From an uncultured Alphaproteobacteria bacterium (GTDB lineage Bacteria; Pseudomonadota; Alphaproteobacteria; HIMB59), in the NCBI GenBank assembly GCA_902610175.1, contig CACLUR010000002.1:107116-171115 (forward strand): a stretch of 64,000 bases of DNA, written 5' to 3'. Made by a program: the position numbers and the translations under genes. This document shows positions 19,107-26,282 of this stretch, one piece after another (position 1 is the stretch's first letter; each line of letters opens with the position of its first letter). The notes under the pieces are model-generated. The model saw only the letters and a program-made list of their open reading frames with translations, searched no databases and had not been told where the DNA came from.

Positions 19107-19208
19107 ATGGAATTCTTAATATGGTTTTGGAATGCAGGCGAACTTCTGATGATTATAGGTATTGGGATTATTATAATTGGATTATTATTTTATAGAAAAA
19201 AAAAATAA
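19107..19208 (+). CDS. Putative 33-residue single-span membrane peptide
   Basis: An ATG frame of 33 codons starts 4 bases after the AhpD-like gene. It encodes a polar and aromatic head, one hydrophobic segment (about residues 14-29, rich in Ile and Gly) and a basic tail RKKK. This is a typical layout for a small membrane peptide with the C terminus in the cytoplasm. No clear Shine-Dalgarno is visible; translation could be coupled to the gene before. Short frames arise by chance in AT-rich DNA, so the call is tentative. Confidence 0.35.
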   Translation: MEFLIWFWNAGELLMIIGIGIIIIGLLFYRKKK

Positions 19209-19271
19209 ATTATTAAATTATTTATTTTATTATTTTATTTATGATCTCCAAAATTATTATAATATTAACTA

Positions 19272-19511
19272 ATGTATTACGATGATGATAATGATGACGA
19301 TAATACGTTGTTAGGCAGGCTTACTGAGCTAAATAGAGCCCTAAGTCAAATGATGAGAAACACCAGCGAAAGAAATATTGTTGAAAAGTTACATACTTAC
19401 CAACTTGCTATAAAAAAAACTCTAAAAATTATGACTAAAAAACAGCTTAGTACTATTTCGGAGTCCTCCAATGAATACGAAGATAGGTTAGAACGTGGAG
19501 ATTTTGACTAA
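19272..19511 (+). CDS. Small acidic-headed protein, unknown
   Basis: I do not recognise this 79-residue protein. It begins with an Asp-rich stretch (residues 3-10), followed by a mainly helical middle with basic character (KKTLKIMTKKQ) and an acidic tail. No membrane segment or Cys motif is seen. It converges with the GTP cyclohydrolase II-like gene, three bases apart. It could be a small DNA- or protein-binding protein, but nothing in the sequence decides this. Confidence 0.5.
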   Translation: MYYDDDNDDDNTLLGRLTELNRALSQMMRNTSERNIVEKLHTYQLAIKKTLKIMTKKQLSTISESSNEYEDRLERGDFD

Positions 19512-19514
19512 TTT

Positions 19515-20633
19515 TTAGTCTAAATTTTTAAAACCGTAGCCTGTTTTTTTCACTCTTGTTTTAAAATAATTCTTATTAAATTTGTTAATTGTTGGTTTTG
19601 TATTAATTTGTTTGGCAATTTTAATGCCAGCTTTTTTAAGGGAAGAAACTTTTGTAAAATTATTTGTGATAATATTGACTTTATTTACTTTTAATAACTT
19701 AAGTATCTTAGCAGCAATATTAAAATCTCTTTCATCATCTAAAAAACCTATGTTGTGATCAGCATCAATAGTATCCAAGCCTTTTGACTGAAGAGAATAT
19801 GCCCTCATTTTATTGGCTAGTCCTATACCTCTCCCTTCTTGATCTAAATAAAGGATAATACCTCCTTTATTTTTAACCATATAGTTTAAAGAGTTATTTA
19901 ATTGCTCTCCGCAATCGCATTTTCTAGAGTGAAATATATCCCCAGTAAAACAAGCTGAGTGAATTCTAAGGTTTGTTGGTTGTTTTAAATTTTTTGGTTT
20001 AATTATGATTGCGATATGCCTTCTAGCACCAATATATGACTTAAAAATATTAAAAGTAGTAGATGCAACATTTGGTAAGGGCACATTTGCACTTGAAACT
20101 AATCTGATACTATTAGTTATAAATTTATTCTGATTTTTTAACTCTTTGTGGTTAAATCTTAATAGACCAAGTTGTAATATTAGATTATCAATATTTTTAT
20201 AGTATTTAGAATTAATTTTTTTAAATACAAGTGATGGTATTACCTTCGCATTTTTGGCTATATCTAAACAGACATTGTGGAAGTCTTTACTTTTGATATA
20301 AGGCTCATCTTTAAATAATATTTTATTTTGATCAGATAAAGGGTTAATGAATAAACTTAATAAAGATTTATTTGATATTTTTTCATTTATTTTTAAATAA
20401 ATATTTGTTGATACTTTATTTTCAAATATTGATTTTGCTTTTTGTTTTGTGATTAAAAGATATTTGTCTTTTTGTAGGTATTGATTGAATTGATTTAGAA
20501 TTTTATTGTCCGAATGTTCAATATTAAAGAACATCCAATAATTTTTATTTTCTTTGATAACTATTGGTCTTCCGGTTCTAAGCTCATTGATAGCTCTATC
20601 AATAAATGTCCCAAAATTTGATTTTAAACTCAT
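19515..20633 (-). CDS. GTP cyclohydrolase II with degenerate N-terminal domain
   Basis: Opens the imidazole ring of GTP to give 2,5-diamino-6-ribosylamino-4-pyrimidinone phosphate. The C-terminal half holds the zinc cysteines in SACFTGDIFHSRKCDCGEQL and the substrate motifs DQEGRGIGLANKMRAY and FLDDERDF. The N-terminal 165 residues start like DHBP synthase (INELRTGRPIVI) but lack its acidic DExxREnEGD catalytic motif. Length 372 aa fits RibBA-like architecture. Gene context (RibD reductase, PTPS-like, glycosyltransferase, creatininase) suggests a dedicated enzyme of a side pathway rather than the housekeeping RibA, though both roles remain possible. Confidence 0.88.
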   Translation of the reverse strand: MSLKSNFGTFIDRAINELRTGRPIVIKENKNYWMFFNIEHSDNKILNQFNQYLQKDKYLLITKQKAKSIFENKVSTNIYLKINEKISNKSLLSLFINPLSDQNKILFKDEPYIKSKDFHNVCLDIAKNAKVIPSLVFKKINSKYYKNIDNLILQLGLLRFNHKELKNQNKFITNSIRLVSSANVPLPNVASTTFNIFKSYIGARRHIAIIIKPKNLKQPTNLRIHSACFTGDIFHSRKCDCGEQLNNSLNYMVKNKGGIILYLDQEGRGIGLANKMRAYSLQSKGLDTIDADHNIGFLDDERDFNIAAKILKLLKVNKVNIITNNFTKVSSLKKAGIKIAKQINTKPTINKFNKNYFKTRVKKTGYGFKNLD

Positions 20634-20674
20634 AGACTATATATATACTCAATAGTACTTGATACAGATGAAAA

Positions 20675-21505
20675 ATGATAACAAAGCATAATATTTCTTC
20701 ACTATTTGAATTTGTAAAAAAACAAAAAAAATCAAATATCTTAAGAATTGATTTAATTAACAAATCGTATGTACTTAGTCAACATTCTAAAACCAATCAT
20801 ATTTTAATTGATAAAAATGGCGTTAATTTTAATTGTAAGATTGAAAAAAAAATAAATGAAATAGCACAAATTTTGTTACCAATATTGATGATAAAAAAAA
20901 AATTCTACATCGGTCAAATTGGGCAAAGCTTAGACGGTAAAATTGCACTTTTAAACGGCAATTCTCATTACATTAATGATAAAATTAGTATTTCATACCT
21001 TCATAGTCTTCGTTCAGTGTGTGATGCAGTTGTAGTTGGTGTAAATACAATAAAAAAAGATAATCCCTTGCTCACTACAAGAGCAATTAAGGGTTCAAAT
21101 CCTCAGAGGATAATTATAGACCCGTCTTTAAAATTAACGAATAACTATCAAATATTTAAAGATGGTTTTTCAAATATCATATTTACACACTCTAATATTA
21201 AAAAGAATTTAAATAATACACAAATTTATAAATTACCTGAAAGAAATTTCACAAATCTTATATACAAACATATAAATAATTTAGGTTTTAAGTTCGTATT
21301 AGTAGAAGGTGGTTCTAAAACTATATCTAAATTTCTTGAGAATAAATTATTAGATATTATGCAATTTATAATAGCACCTACAATTATTGGTTCTGGTATT
21401 AATTCTATAAATATAAAACCTATAACAAATTTAAAAAAAGTTATTAGAACAAAAAATAAAATTTATAAATTTGGCGAAGAAATGATAGTAAGTTTAGAGT
21501 TTTAA
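20675..21505 (+). CDS. RibD C-terminal reductase-domain protein without deaminase
   Basis: NADPH-dependent reductase of the RibD_C/dihydrofolate-reductase fold (from about residue 75). Motifs are IGQSLDGKIA, then DAVVVGVNTIKKDNPLLT, PQRIIIDPSL and the C-terminal VLVEGGSKT. The expected reaction reduces the ribosyl group of a GTP-derived pyrimidine to ribityl. The zinc deaminase domain of full RibD (HAE and PCxxC motifs) is absent; the N-terminal 70 residues are unlike it. In this it resembles archaeal ArfC and fungal Rib7. It is divergent from the GCHII-like gene with 41 bases between starts and overlaps the convergent methyltransferase by 12 bases. Confidence 0.85.
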   Translation: MITKHNISSLFEFVKKQKKSNILRIDLINKSYVLSQHSKTNHILIDKNGVNFNCKIEKKINEIAQILLPILMIKKKFYIGQIGQSLDGKIALLNGNSHYINDKISISYLHSLRSVCDAVVVGVNTIKKDNPLLTTRAIKGSNPQRIIIDPSLKLTNNYQIFKDGFSNIIFTHSNIKKNLNNTQIYKLPERNFTNLIYKHINNLGFKFVLVEGGSKTISKFLENKLLDIMQFIIAPTIIGSGINSINIKPITNLKKVIRTKNKIYKFGEEMIVSLEF

Positions 21506-22282
21506 AGCTAAAAAATCTTTATTTCTTAGAAATAATTTTGATTTATTTTTTTTAATATTTTCCCTTCTAAAATCTAACCATCTATCTAATGATATCTTAT
21601 TTTTTTCAAGTACATTTTCACAAAAATCTAAAAACATATTTTGAAATTTTTTATTCTTTGAAACATCCCAACTCGAGTCAAAAACAAATGTTTTGTGTGT
21701 TTTATAAAACAATTTATTAATTATTTGACTACAGTTTTTACCAACTGCTTTTTGCCCAATACCTTTATCTGACTCCTGATCTTTATTAAATAGATTTAAA
21801 ACGTATCGATCATCTTTATGTTTTGGGTGAAATTTAAAAAATCCATCATAATTAATCGAAAAATATATAACTTTTGTATTTAGATTTTGTTTTTTAAATC
21901 CTAAATACCAACTTTTTGGCATTATATCTAAATACGCAGATCCTGTAATAATATCGTATTTTTCAAATTTAAAACTTTTTATATTTTTGATTAAATCAAA
22001 TTTTTTATAATTTATATTTACAATTTTATTCTTATTATTTGTTTTTTTCTTAAATTCTTTAATTGAATCAAATGATATGTCTATCATATCCCATGATTGT
22101 CTTTTTTTAAGTTTAGGGTACAGATATCTATAGTTGGAACCTGTTCCACATCCCAAATCAGCGATAGACAATATTTTGTAGTCTTGAAAATATTTATTAA
22201 TTTTTTCTATAATTTTTTTATTTCTTGAAACTTTATCAATTTTCTCTCGAAGAAATAGCCAATCATTATTAAATTTATGCAT
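21494..22282 (-). CDS. Class I SAM-dependent methyltransferase
   Basis: Methyltransferase of 262 aa with the SAM-binding motif I SIADLGCGTGSNYRYL near residue 40 and an acidic motif II WDMIDIS. Post-motif residues include YDIITGSAYLDIMP. The last third has no motif I know and is probably substrate-specific. It overlaps the glycosyltransferase gene by 8 bases, so the two are coupled. Within the cluster it could methylate the GTP-derived product or its sugar; this is inferred from position only. Confidence 0.85.
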   Translation of the reverse strand: MHKFNNDWLFLREKIDKVSRNKKIIEKINKYFQDYKILSIADLGCGTGSNYRYLYPKLKKRQSWDMIDISFDSIKEFKKKTNNKNKIVNINYKKFDLIKNIKSFKFEKYDIITGSAYLDIMPKSWYLGFKKQNLNTKVIYFSINYDGFFKFHPKHKDDRYVLNLFNKDQESDKGIGQKAVGKNCSQIINKLFYKTHKTFVFDSSWDVSKNKKFQNMFLDFCENVLEKNKISLDRWLDFRRENIKKNKSKLFLRNKDFLALKL

Positions 22283-23318
22283 CTTTTATTATCTTTATAA
22301 AAAGATTCCCAGATTGTATTGGTGTTAAAAATTTTCTTTTATTTTGTGATAATTTTTTAGATAAATCTGAATTAAATGCATTTTTAGTAATTAATTTTGA
22401 TAAACTTTTTTCTTTGAAATTATTTAAGTAGATAATTCCATCCTTTTTTAGAGTACTCATAATTGTTTTAGTTTTATATGTAATAATCATTTTTTTGAGT
22501 TGAAGAGCATTAGCAAGTGACATACCAAAACCCTCATATTTACTTACTGATACATAGAAGTCACACTTAGAATATAGTTTTGATAATAAATTAGTCGATA
22601 CATTACCATGAAACTTAACTTTTTTACTTAATCTATAACTACTTATAATTTTTAGTAATCTATTATAGTATTTACTTTCTCTAGTTATATCACCTACAAT
22701 ATTTAATTTTATTTTATCTATGTATCTTAATTCGTTTAACAGATAATGATAATTTTTTCTCTCAATAATACTACCCACAGATAGTAAATTTATATTTTTA
22801 TCCCTTTTTAATTTATATTTTTTTAATTTTTCTATTCCAGGCTCTACAACTTGAATTTTTCGCTTATTAATTTTAAATTTTTCAAAAATTAGTTGTTTTG
22901 TATCATTTGAAGTGACAATTATTTTTTTCGTTTTCTTATATAATTTTTTAGCGTTCTTAAGAAAAAATTGACTTTGATTACCATTAAATTCTAGATAAAG
23001 AGGGTGGTGTATAAGAGCTATTACTACAAATCTATCTAAATAGTTTATTATACTATCAATACACTCAAAAACTAATCCATCAAAAATTAGTACTGCATTA
23101 TCAGGTAATTTTTCTAAAGTTTTTTTTAGATTTTTTAAGTCATTTTCTTTAGGAAAGGGAAAGCTATTAGCAAGTTTGATAGCATTTAAATTAAATTTAA
23201 TTTTTTTTGCTCTTTTTAATATATTTTTTTCATAAATGTAACCTCCTGTTTTTGTATTAATATCACCCGGATAAATAAAATAATAAGATTTATTGTGTAT
23301 TACTGATCTCTTGTTCAT
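22275..23318 (-). CDS. GT4-family glycosyltransferase
   Basis: Retaining GT-B glycosyltransferase of 347 aa. The N-terminal half has the Gly-rich GDINTKTGGYIYEKNI loop. The C-terminal nucleotide-sugar domain has INLLSVGSIIERKNYHYLL and the catalytic E-x7-E region in VSKYEGFGMSLANAL. The acceptor is unknown; absence of a membrane segment fits a soluble acceptor. The start overlaps the end of the PTPS-like gene by 29 bases, and no later Met preserves the N-terminal fold, so the overlap seems real. Neighbouring genes suggest glycosylation of a pterin- or pyrimidine-like compound. Confidence 0.87.
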   Translation of the reverse strand: MNKRSVIHNKSYYFIYPGDINTKTGGYIYEKNILKRAKKIKFNLNAIKLANSFPFPKENDLKNLKKTLEKLPDNAVLIFDGLVFECIDSIINYLDRFVVIALIHHPLYLEFNGNQSQFFLKNAKKLYKKTKKIIVTSNDTKQLIFEKFKINKRKIQVVEPGIEKLKKYKLKRDKNINLLSVGSIIERKNYHYLLNELRYIDKIKLNIVGDITRESKYYNRLLKIISSYRLSKKVKFHGNVSTNLLSKLYSKCDFYVSVSKYEGFGMSLANALQLKKMIITYKTKTIMSTLKKDGIIYLNNFKEKSLSKLITKNAFNSDLSKKLSQNKRKFLTPIQSGNLFIKIIKDA

Positions 23319-23697
23319 AAGAAGCCCAAGCTACATTTGACTCAGTTAAAATAATTTTAATTTTATGCAACTTGTTAAAATCTTCTATGTAATCTTTTTG
23401 TAATTTATCGCATATTCTATTAAAAATATCTTTAGCAAGAAATTCCGTAGAGGTAATTATATTTTTAAATTCTTCAACTTCGTCTAAATTTTTATAACTA
23501 TAAAATTTTAATACGTCGGAGAGAATTTCTGTTACAACCCCGAGATCCATAATAATGTTATATTTGTTAATCTCTTTTGCATAAAACTCAGCATCAACTA
23601 TGTAGGTCGCTCCATGCATATTCTGTGCTGGTCCAAAAACCTCACCCGGTAGAGAATGTGCAATTAAAATATTATTTCGAACAGTAATTGAATACAT
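23290..23697 (-). CDS. PTPS/QueD-like protein with altered active site
   Basis: 135-residue protein of the 6-pyruvoyl-tetrahydropterin synthase/QueD fold. The order of elements fits: LIAHSLPGE, then NMHGATYIVDAEFYA, IIMDLGVVTEIL, TSTEFLAKDIF and the end ILTESNVAWASYE. Two usual features are missing. The HGH zinc pair reads HGA, and the catalytic Cys four residues before it is Ala (AQNMHGA). It may therefore catalyse a different step or bind the substrate without the classical chemistry. It starts one base after the dehydrogenase gene ends and overlaps the glycosyltransferase. Confidence 0.8.
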   Translation of the reverse strand: MYSITVRNNILIAHSLPGEVFGPAQNMHGATYIVDAEFYAKEINKYNIIMDLGVVTEILSDVLKFYSYKNLDEVEEFKNIITSTEFLAKDIFNRICDKLQKDYIEDFNKLHKIKIILTESNVAWASYEQEISNTQ

Positions 23698-23698
23698 T

Positions 23699-24661
23699 TT
23701 AATACTTTATAGCATGCATTATGCTATCTGGATTATTTAATATTGGAATATAATCTTTCTCTAGATCCTTAAAGGCACTTTCAGTGTTTATTAATTTAAG
23801 AAGTTGGTTGTTAGATAAAGCATTAATTGCTAAATTCAATCTCTTTTTATAATCATATTTTTTTGATAAATATTCTGGAATATTTGAAACTTGAGAAGCA
23901 ATAATTTTTAATCTCTTTGAGTGAAAATTACCTCCTAAATTTATATGACCTTTTCTATTTCCATACCAACTAGCCTCAATAAATTTTCCCTCTAAATTTA
24001 ATTTTTTTAGTGATTGGTTCAATACATCATAATTAGATGTTGTATTAATAATAACATCTAAATCTTTAATTTTTTTAAAATTAATAAATTTTAGTCCTAA
24101 AATATTAGCAAATTTCTTCTTTTTAATATTTATGTCAGTAATAAAGACATTTTTAAATTTTAATAATTTATAATAGTAGGCAGTTAAAATACCAACAGAA
24201 CCCATCCCTATTATCAATATTTTGTTATTTAATTTTGCTTGAGTATCCCAAAAGATATTAATAGCTGTTTCCATATTTGCTGTTAGTAAATATTTTCGAA
24301 TATCACCATTACCTTTTAAAATATTCACATTATTTATATCAATCTTAAATAGTGACTGATGAGGGTAAAGGCAGAATGTATTTTTATTTAAATATTTTTT
24401 TGGGCCTTCAACTATTTTACCAACATTAATGTAACCGTATTTAATTGGAAAAGAAAAAGATCCCTCTTGAAAAGGAGATTTCATTATATCGAACTGATCT
24501 TTGCTAATATTACCAGATGCTACTAATCTCTCAGTACCCTTACTAATTCCTGAATAAAGAGTTTTTACAAGAACAGTTTTAGAATTTTTTTTATAACTTA
24601 GTATTTTTTTCTTAATAATTGGTTTATTTTCATTCTTAAGCCATAGAGAATAAGTTTCCAT
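23699..24661 (-). CDS. BchC-like medium-chain dehydrogenase
   Basis: MDR-superfamily oxidoreductase of 320 aa. The N-terminal catalytic fold has LYSGISKGTERL and PFQEGSFSFPIKYGYINVG, resembling BchC-type 'zinc-binding alcohol dehydrogenases', and CLYPHQ. The nucleotide fold has IIGMGSVGILTAYYYK followed by an acidic strand end (VFITD), which favours NAD. The classical catalytic CGxCGTD zinc segment is replaced by SGISKGTE, so zinc chemistry is doubtful. I set the start at METYSLWL (24661); an upstream in-frame ATG at 24688 would add nine hydrophobic residues. It is divergent from the creatininase gene with 29 bases between, room for one small promoter region. Confidence 0.82.
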   Translation of the reverse strand: METYSLWLKNENKPIIKKKILSYKKNSKTVLVKTLYSGISKGTERLVASGNISKDQFDIMKSPFQEGSFSFPIKYGYINVGKIVEGPKKYLNKNTFCLYPHQSLFKIDINNVNILKGNGDIRKYLLTANMETAINIFWDTQAKLNNKILIIGMGSVGILTAYYYKLLKFKNVFITDINIKKKKFANILGLKFINFKKIKDLDVIINTTSNYDVLNQSLKKLNLEGKFIEASWYGNRKGHINLGGNFHSKRLKIIASQVSNIPEYLSKKYDYKKRLNLAINALSNNQLLKLINTESAFKDLEKDYIPILNNPDSIMHAIKY

Positions 24662-24690
24662 AATAATTATATAAATGTTAAATATCATTT

Positions 24691-25449
24691 ATGCTATCAA
24701 AGTTTTGGTCCGATTTAACATCAGCAGATATTAGTAAATTAGGTAAAAATAAAATACTTATTCTCCCATTTTCATCTGTAGAACAACATGGAGAACACCT
24801 TCCATCAGGTACTGATAAATTGATATTAGATGGAATTTTAAATACTTTTGTTAAGAAATATCCCAAACTTAATAAATATTTAATTCTACCAAATATCTCT
24901 ATAGGCTCAGCGAGTGAGCATAATAGCTTCGAGGGCACTCTATCTTCGAACTCTACAAATTATATTGATTATATTATCAGCATAGTTGGTGAGTTATGTA
25001 TTCGTAGATATAAAAAATTTATCTTTTTAAATAGTCATGGTGGACAAATTAGTCACTTAGATATAGCTGCTAAAGAAATTAAAAGTAGATATAAAGCTGT
25101 CGATATTGTTAAGGCACATTATTTTTTATTTAAAGGTTTTGAAAAAATAATTCCAAAAAAGGAATTACTTTATGGATATCATGGAGGTGAATTTGAAACA
25201 TCAATAATGCTCCACCTTTATCCAGAATTGATAAAATTAAATAAAATTAAAAGAAACAAACTCTCATATGACTTTAAATCTAAAAAAATAATTTCTTATG
25301 AAAGAACAATTAAAAGAGCTTGGAATACAAAAGATTTGTCCAAGACAGGTATAATTGGTAATCCTACAAAATCTTCTGCAGATAAAGGAAAAAGAATTCT
25401 AGATCTTACATCAAGAACCTTAAAAAAAATAATTGATGAAATGAAGTAG
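24691..25449 (+). CDS. Creatininase-family amidohydrolase (ArfB/MftE-like)
   Basis: Metal-dependent amidohydrolase of 252 aa. All expected metal ligands are visible: Glu and His in PFSSVEQHGEHLPSGTD (with the Asp at its end), His in FLNSHGGQ, and Glu in YHGGEFETS. The family includes creatininase, MftE and the archaeal formamide hydrolase ArfB, which acts on a GTP-derived formamidopyrimidine. Next to a GTP cyclohydrolase and a RibD reductase, a role on a pyrimidine or pterin intermediate is a fair inference. The stop codon lies directly before the CCA end of tRNA-Cys on the other strand. Confidence 0.87.
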   Translation: MLSKFWSDLTSADISKLGKNKILILPFSSVEQHGEHLPSGTDKLILDGILNTFVKKYPKLNKYLILPNISIGSASEHNSFEGTLSSNSTNYIDYIISIVGELCIRRYKKFIFLNSHGGQISHLDIAAKEIKSRYKAVDIVKAHYFLFKGFEKIIPKKELLYGYHGGEFETSIMLHLYPELIKLNKIKRNKLSYDFKSKKIISYERTIKRAWNTKDLSKTGIIGNPTKSSADKGKRILDLTSRTLKKIIDEMK

Positions 25450-25523
25450 TGGAGGCCCACCCCGGAATCGAACCGAGCTACAAGGATTTGCAGTCCTCTG
25501 CATAACCAATCTGCCAGCGGGCC
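25450..25523 (-). tRNA. tRNA-Cys (GCA)
   Basis: On the minus strand the acceptor arms GGCCCGC and GTGGGCC pair, with one G-U. The anticodon loop CTGCAAA gives anticodon GCA (cysteine). The T loop is TTCGATT. The discriminator is U, as required for tRNA-Cys, and CCA is encoded at 25450-25452. Confidence 0.97.
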
Positions 25524-25544
25524 ATAAAACTTAGCATAACACTT

Positions 25545-26243
25545 TTATTGATATTTGTAATCGGGATTAGTGCCAGATGTGTATTCTATACCATCAATTA
25601 CTACTTTTGGCCAAGTACCAATTCCAATAAGTTTAGGTCTTGACTCCAGATAATCTAAAATACCTTGAATCTTTTCAAAATCGCTCATAAATTTTTTTAA
25701 CTTTGGAAAGTTATCTAAAATTTTATCATCTAATAGCAATGCTAGTGAAACATGATGATAAACATTAAAGTCACAATAAAATGCTCTTTCTCCTAAAAAA
25801 AAATTACCTTCATATTTACTTAGTAGCTTCTCAAAATTTGTAAAAGCTTTGGGTAAAATTTCATTTAAAAGATTTTTTTTATTCTTTAAGTGCATTTCAC
25901 CAACCCAAACATTTATTGTTGGATTTAAAGGAAAAAATAAATCGTGGGCAGACTCAAATATAGAGTCAGCATATGCCACCATTTCCTCATTATTGGGGAT
26001 ATTATTTGTAAGTTTAGCTATATATCTTGAGATAGTATTGCTTTGCCATATTTCAATTTTTTCATCTATAACAAGCAAAGGTAATTTATGAAAAATCACC
26101 TCTTTTTTGACATCAACCCATGGTTTTTTAAAATAATCCCATGCCATTTCATATGAATATTCGATACCCGCAGTATGTAGCATCATCCTTGGAGCCTCAC
26201 ATAAAGCTCTAAGATTGAAATAGATTAACTGTAGTTTAGACAT
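25545..26243 (-). CDS. Glutathione S-transferase family protein
   Basis: GST-fold protein of 232 aa. The thioredoxin-like N-terminal domain starts with KLQLIYFNLRALCEAPRMML, and has the cis-Pro segment KLPLLVIDE followed by IWQSNTISRYIA, the glutathione Glu/Ser-binding region (here QSN). The C-terminal helical domain has FLGERAFYCDFNVY, the usual N-cap region. The pattern with Tyr near residue 8 resembles sigma-class or prostaglandin-synthase-like GSTs. The substrate is unknown. It is divergent from the glutamine-synthetase-like gene. Confidence 0.85.
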   Translation of the reverse strand: MSKLQLIYFNLRALCEAPRMMLHTAGIEYSYEMAWDYFKKPWVDVKKEVIFHKLPLLVIDEKIEIWQSNTISRYIAKLTNNIPNNEEMVAYADSIFESAHDLFFPLNPTINVWVGEMHLKNKKNLLNEILPKAFTNFEKLLSKYEGNFFLGERAFYCDFNVYHHVSLALLLDDKILDNFPKLKKFMSDFEKIQGILDYLESRPKLIGIGTWPKVVIDGIEYTSGTNPDYKYQ

Positions 26244-26282
26244 AAAGTTTATATTAATATTTTTATATTATAAATATTTGTC

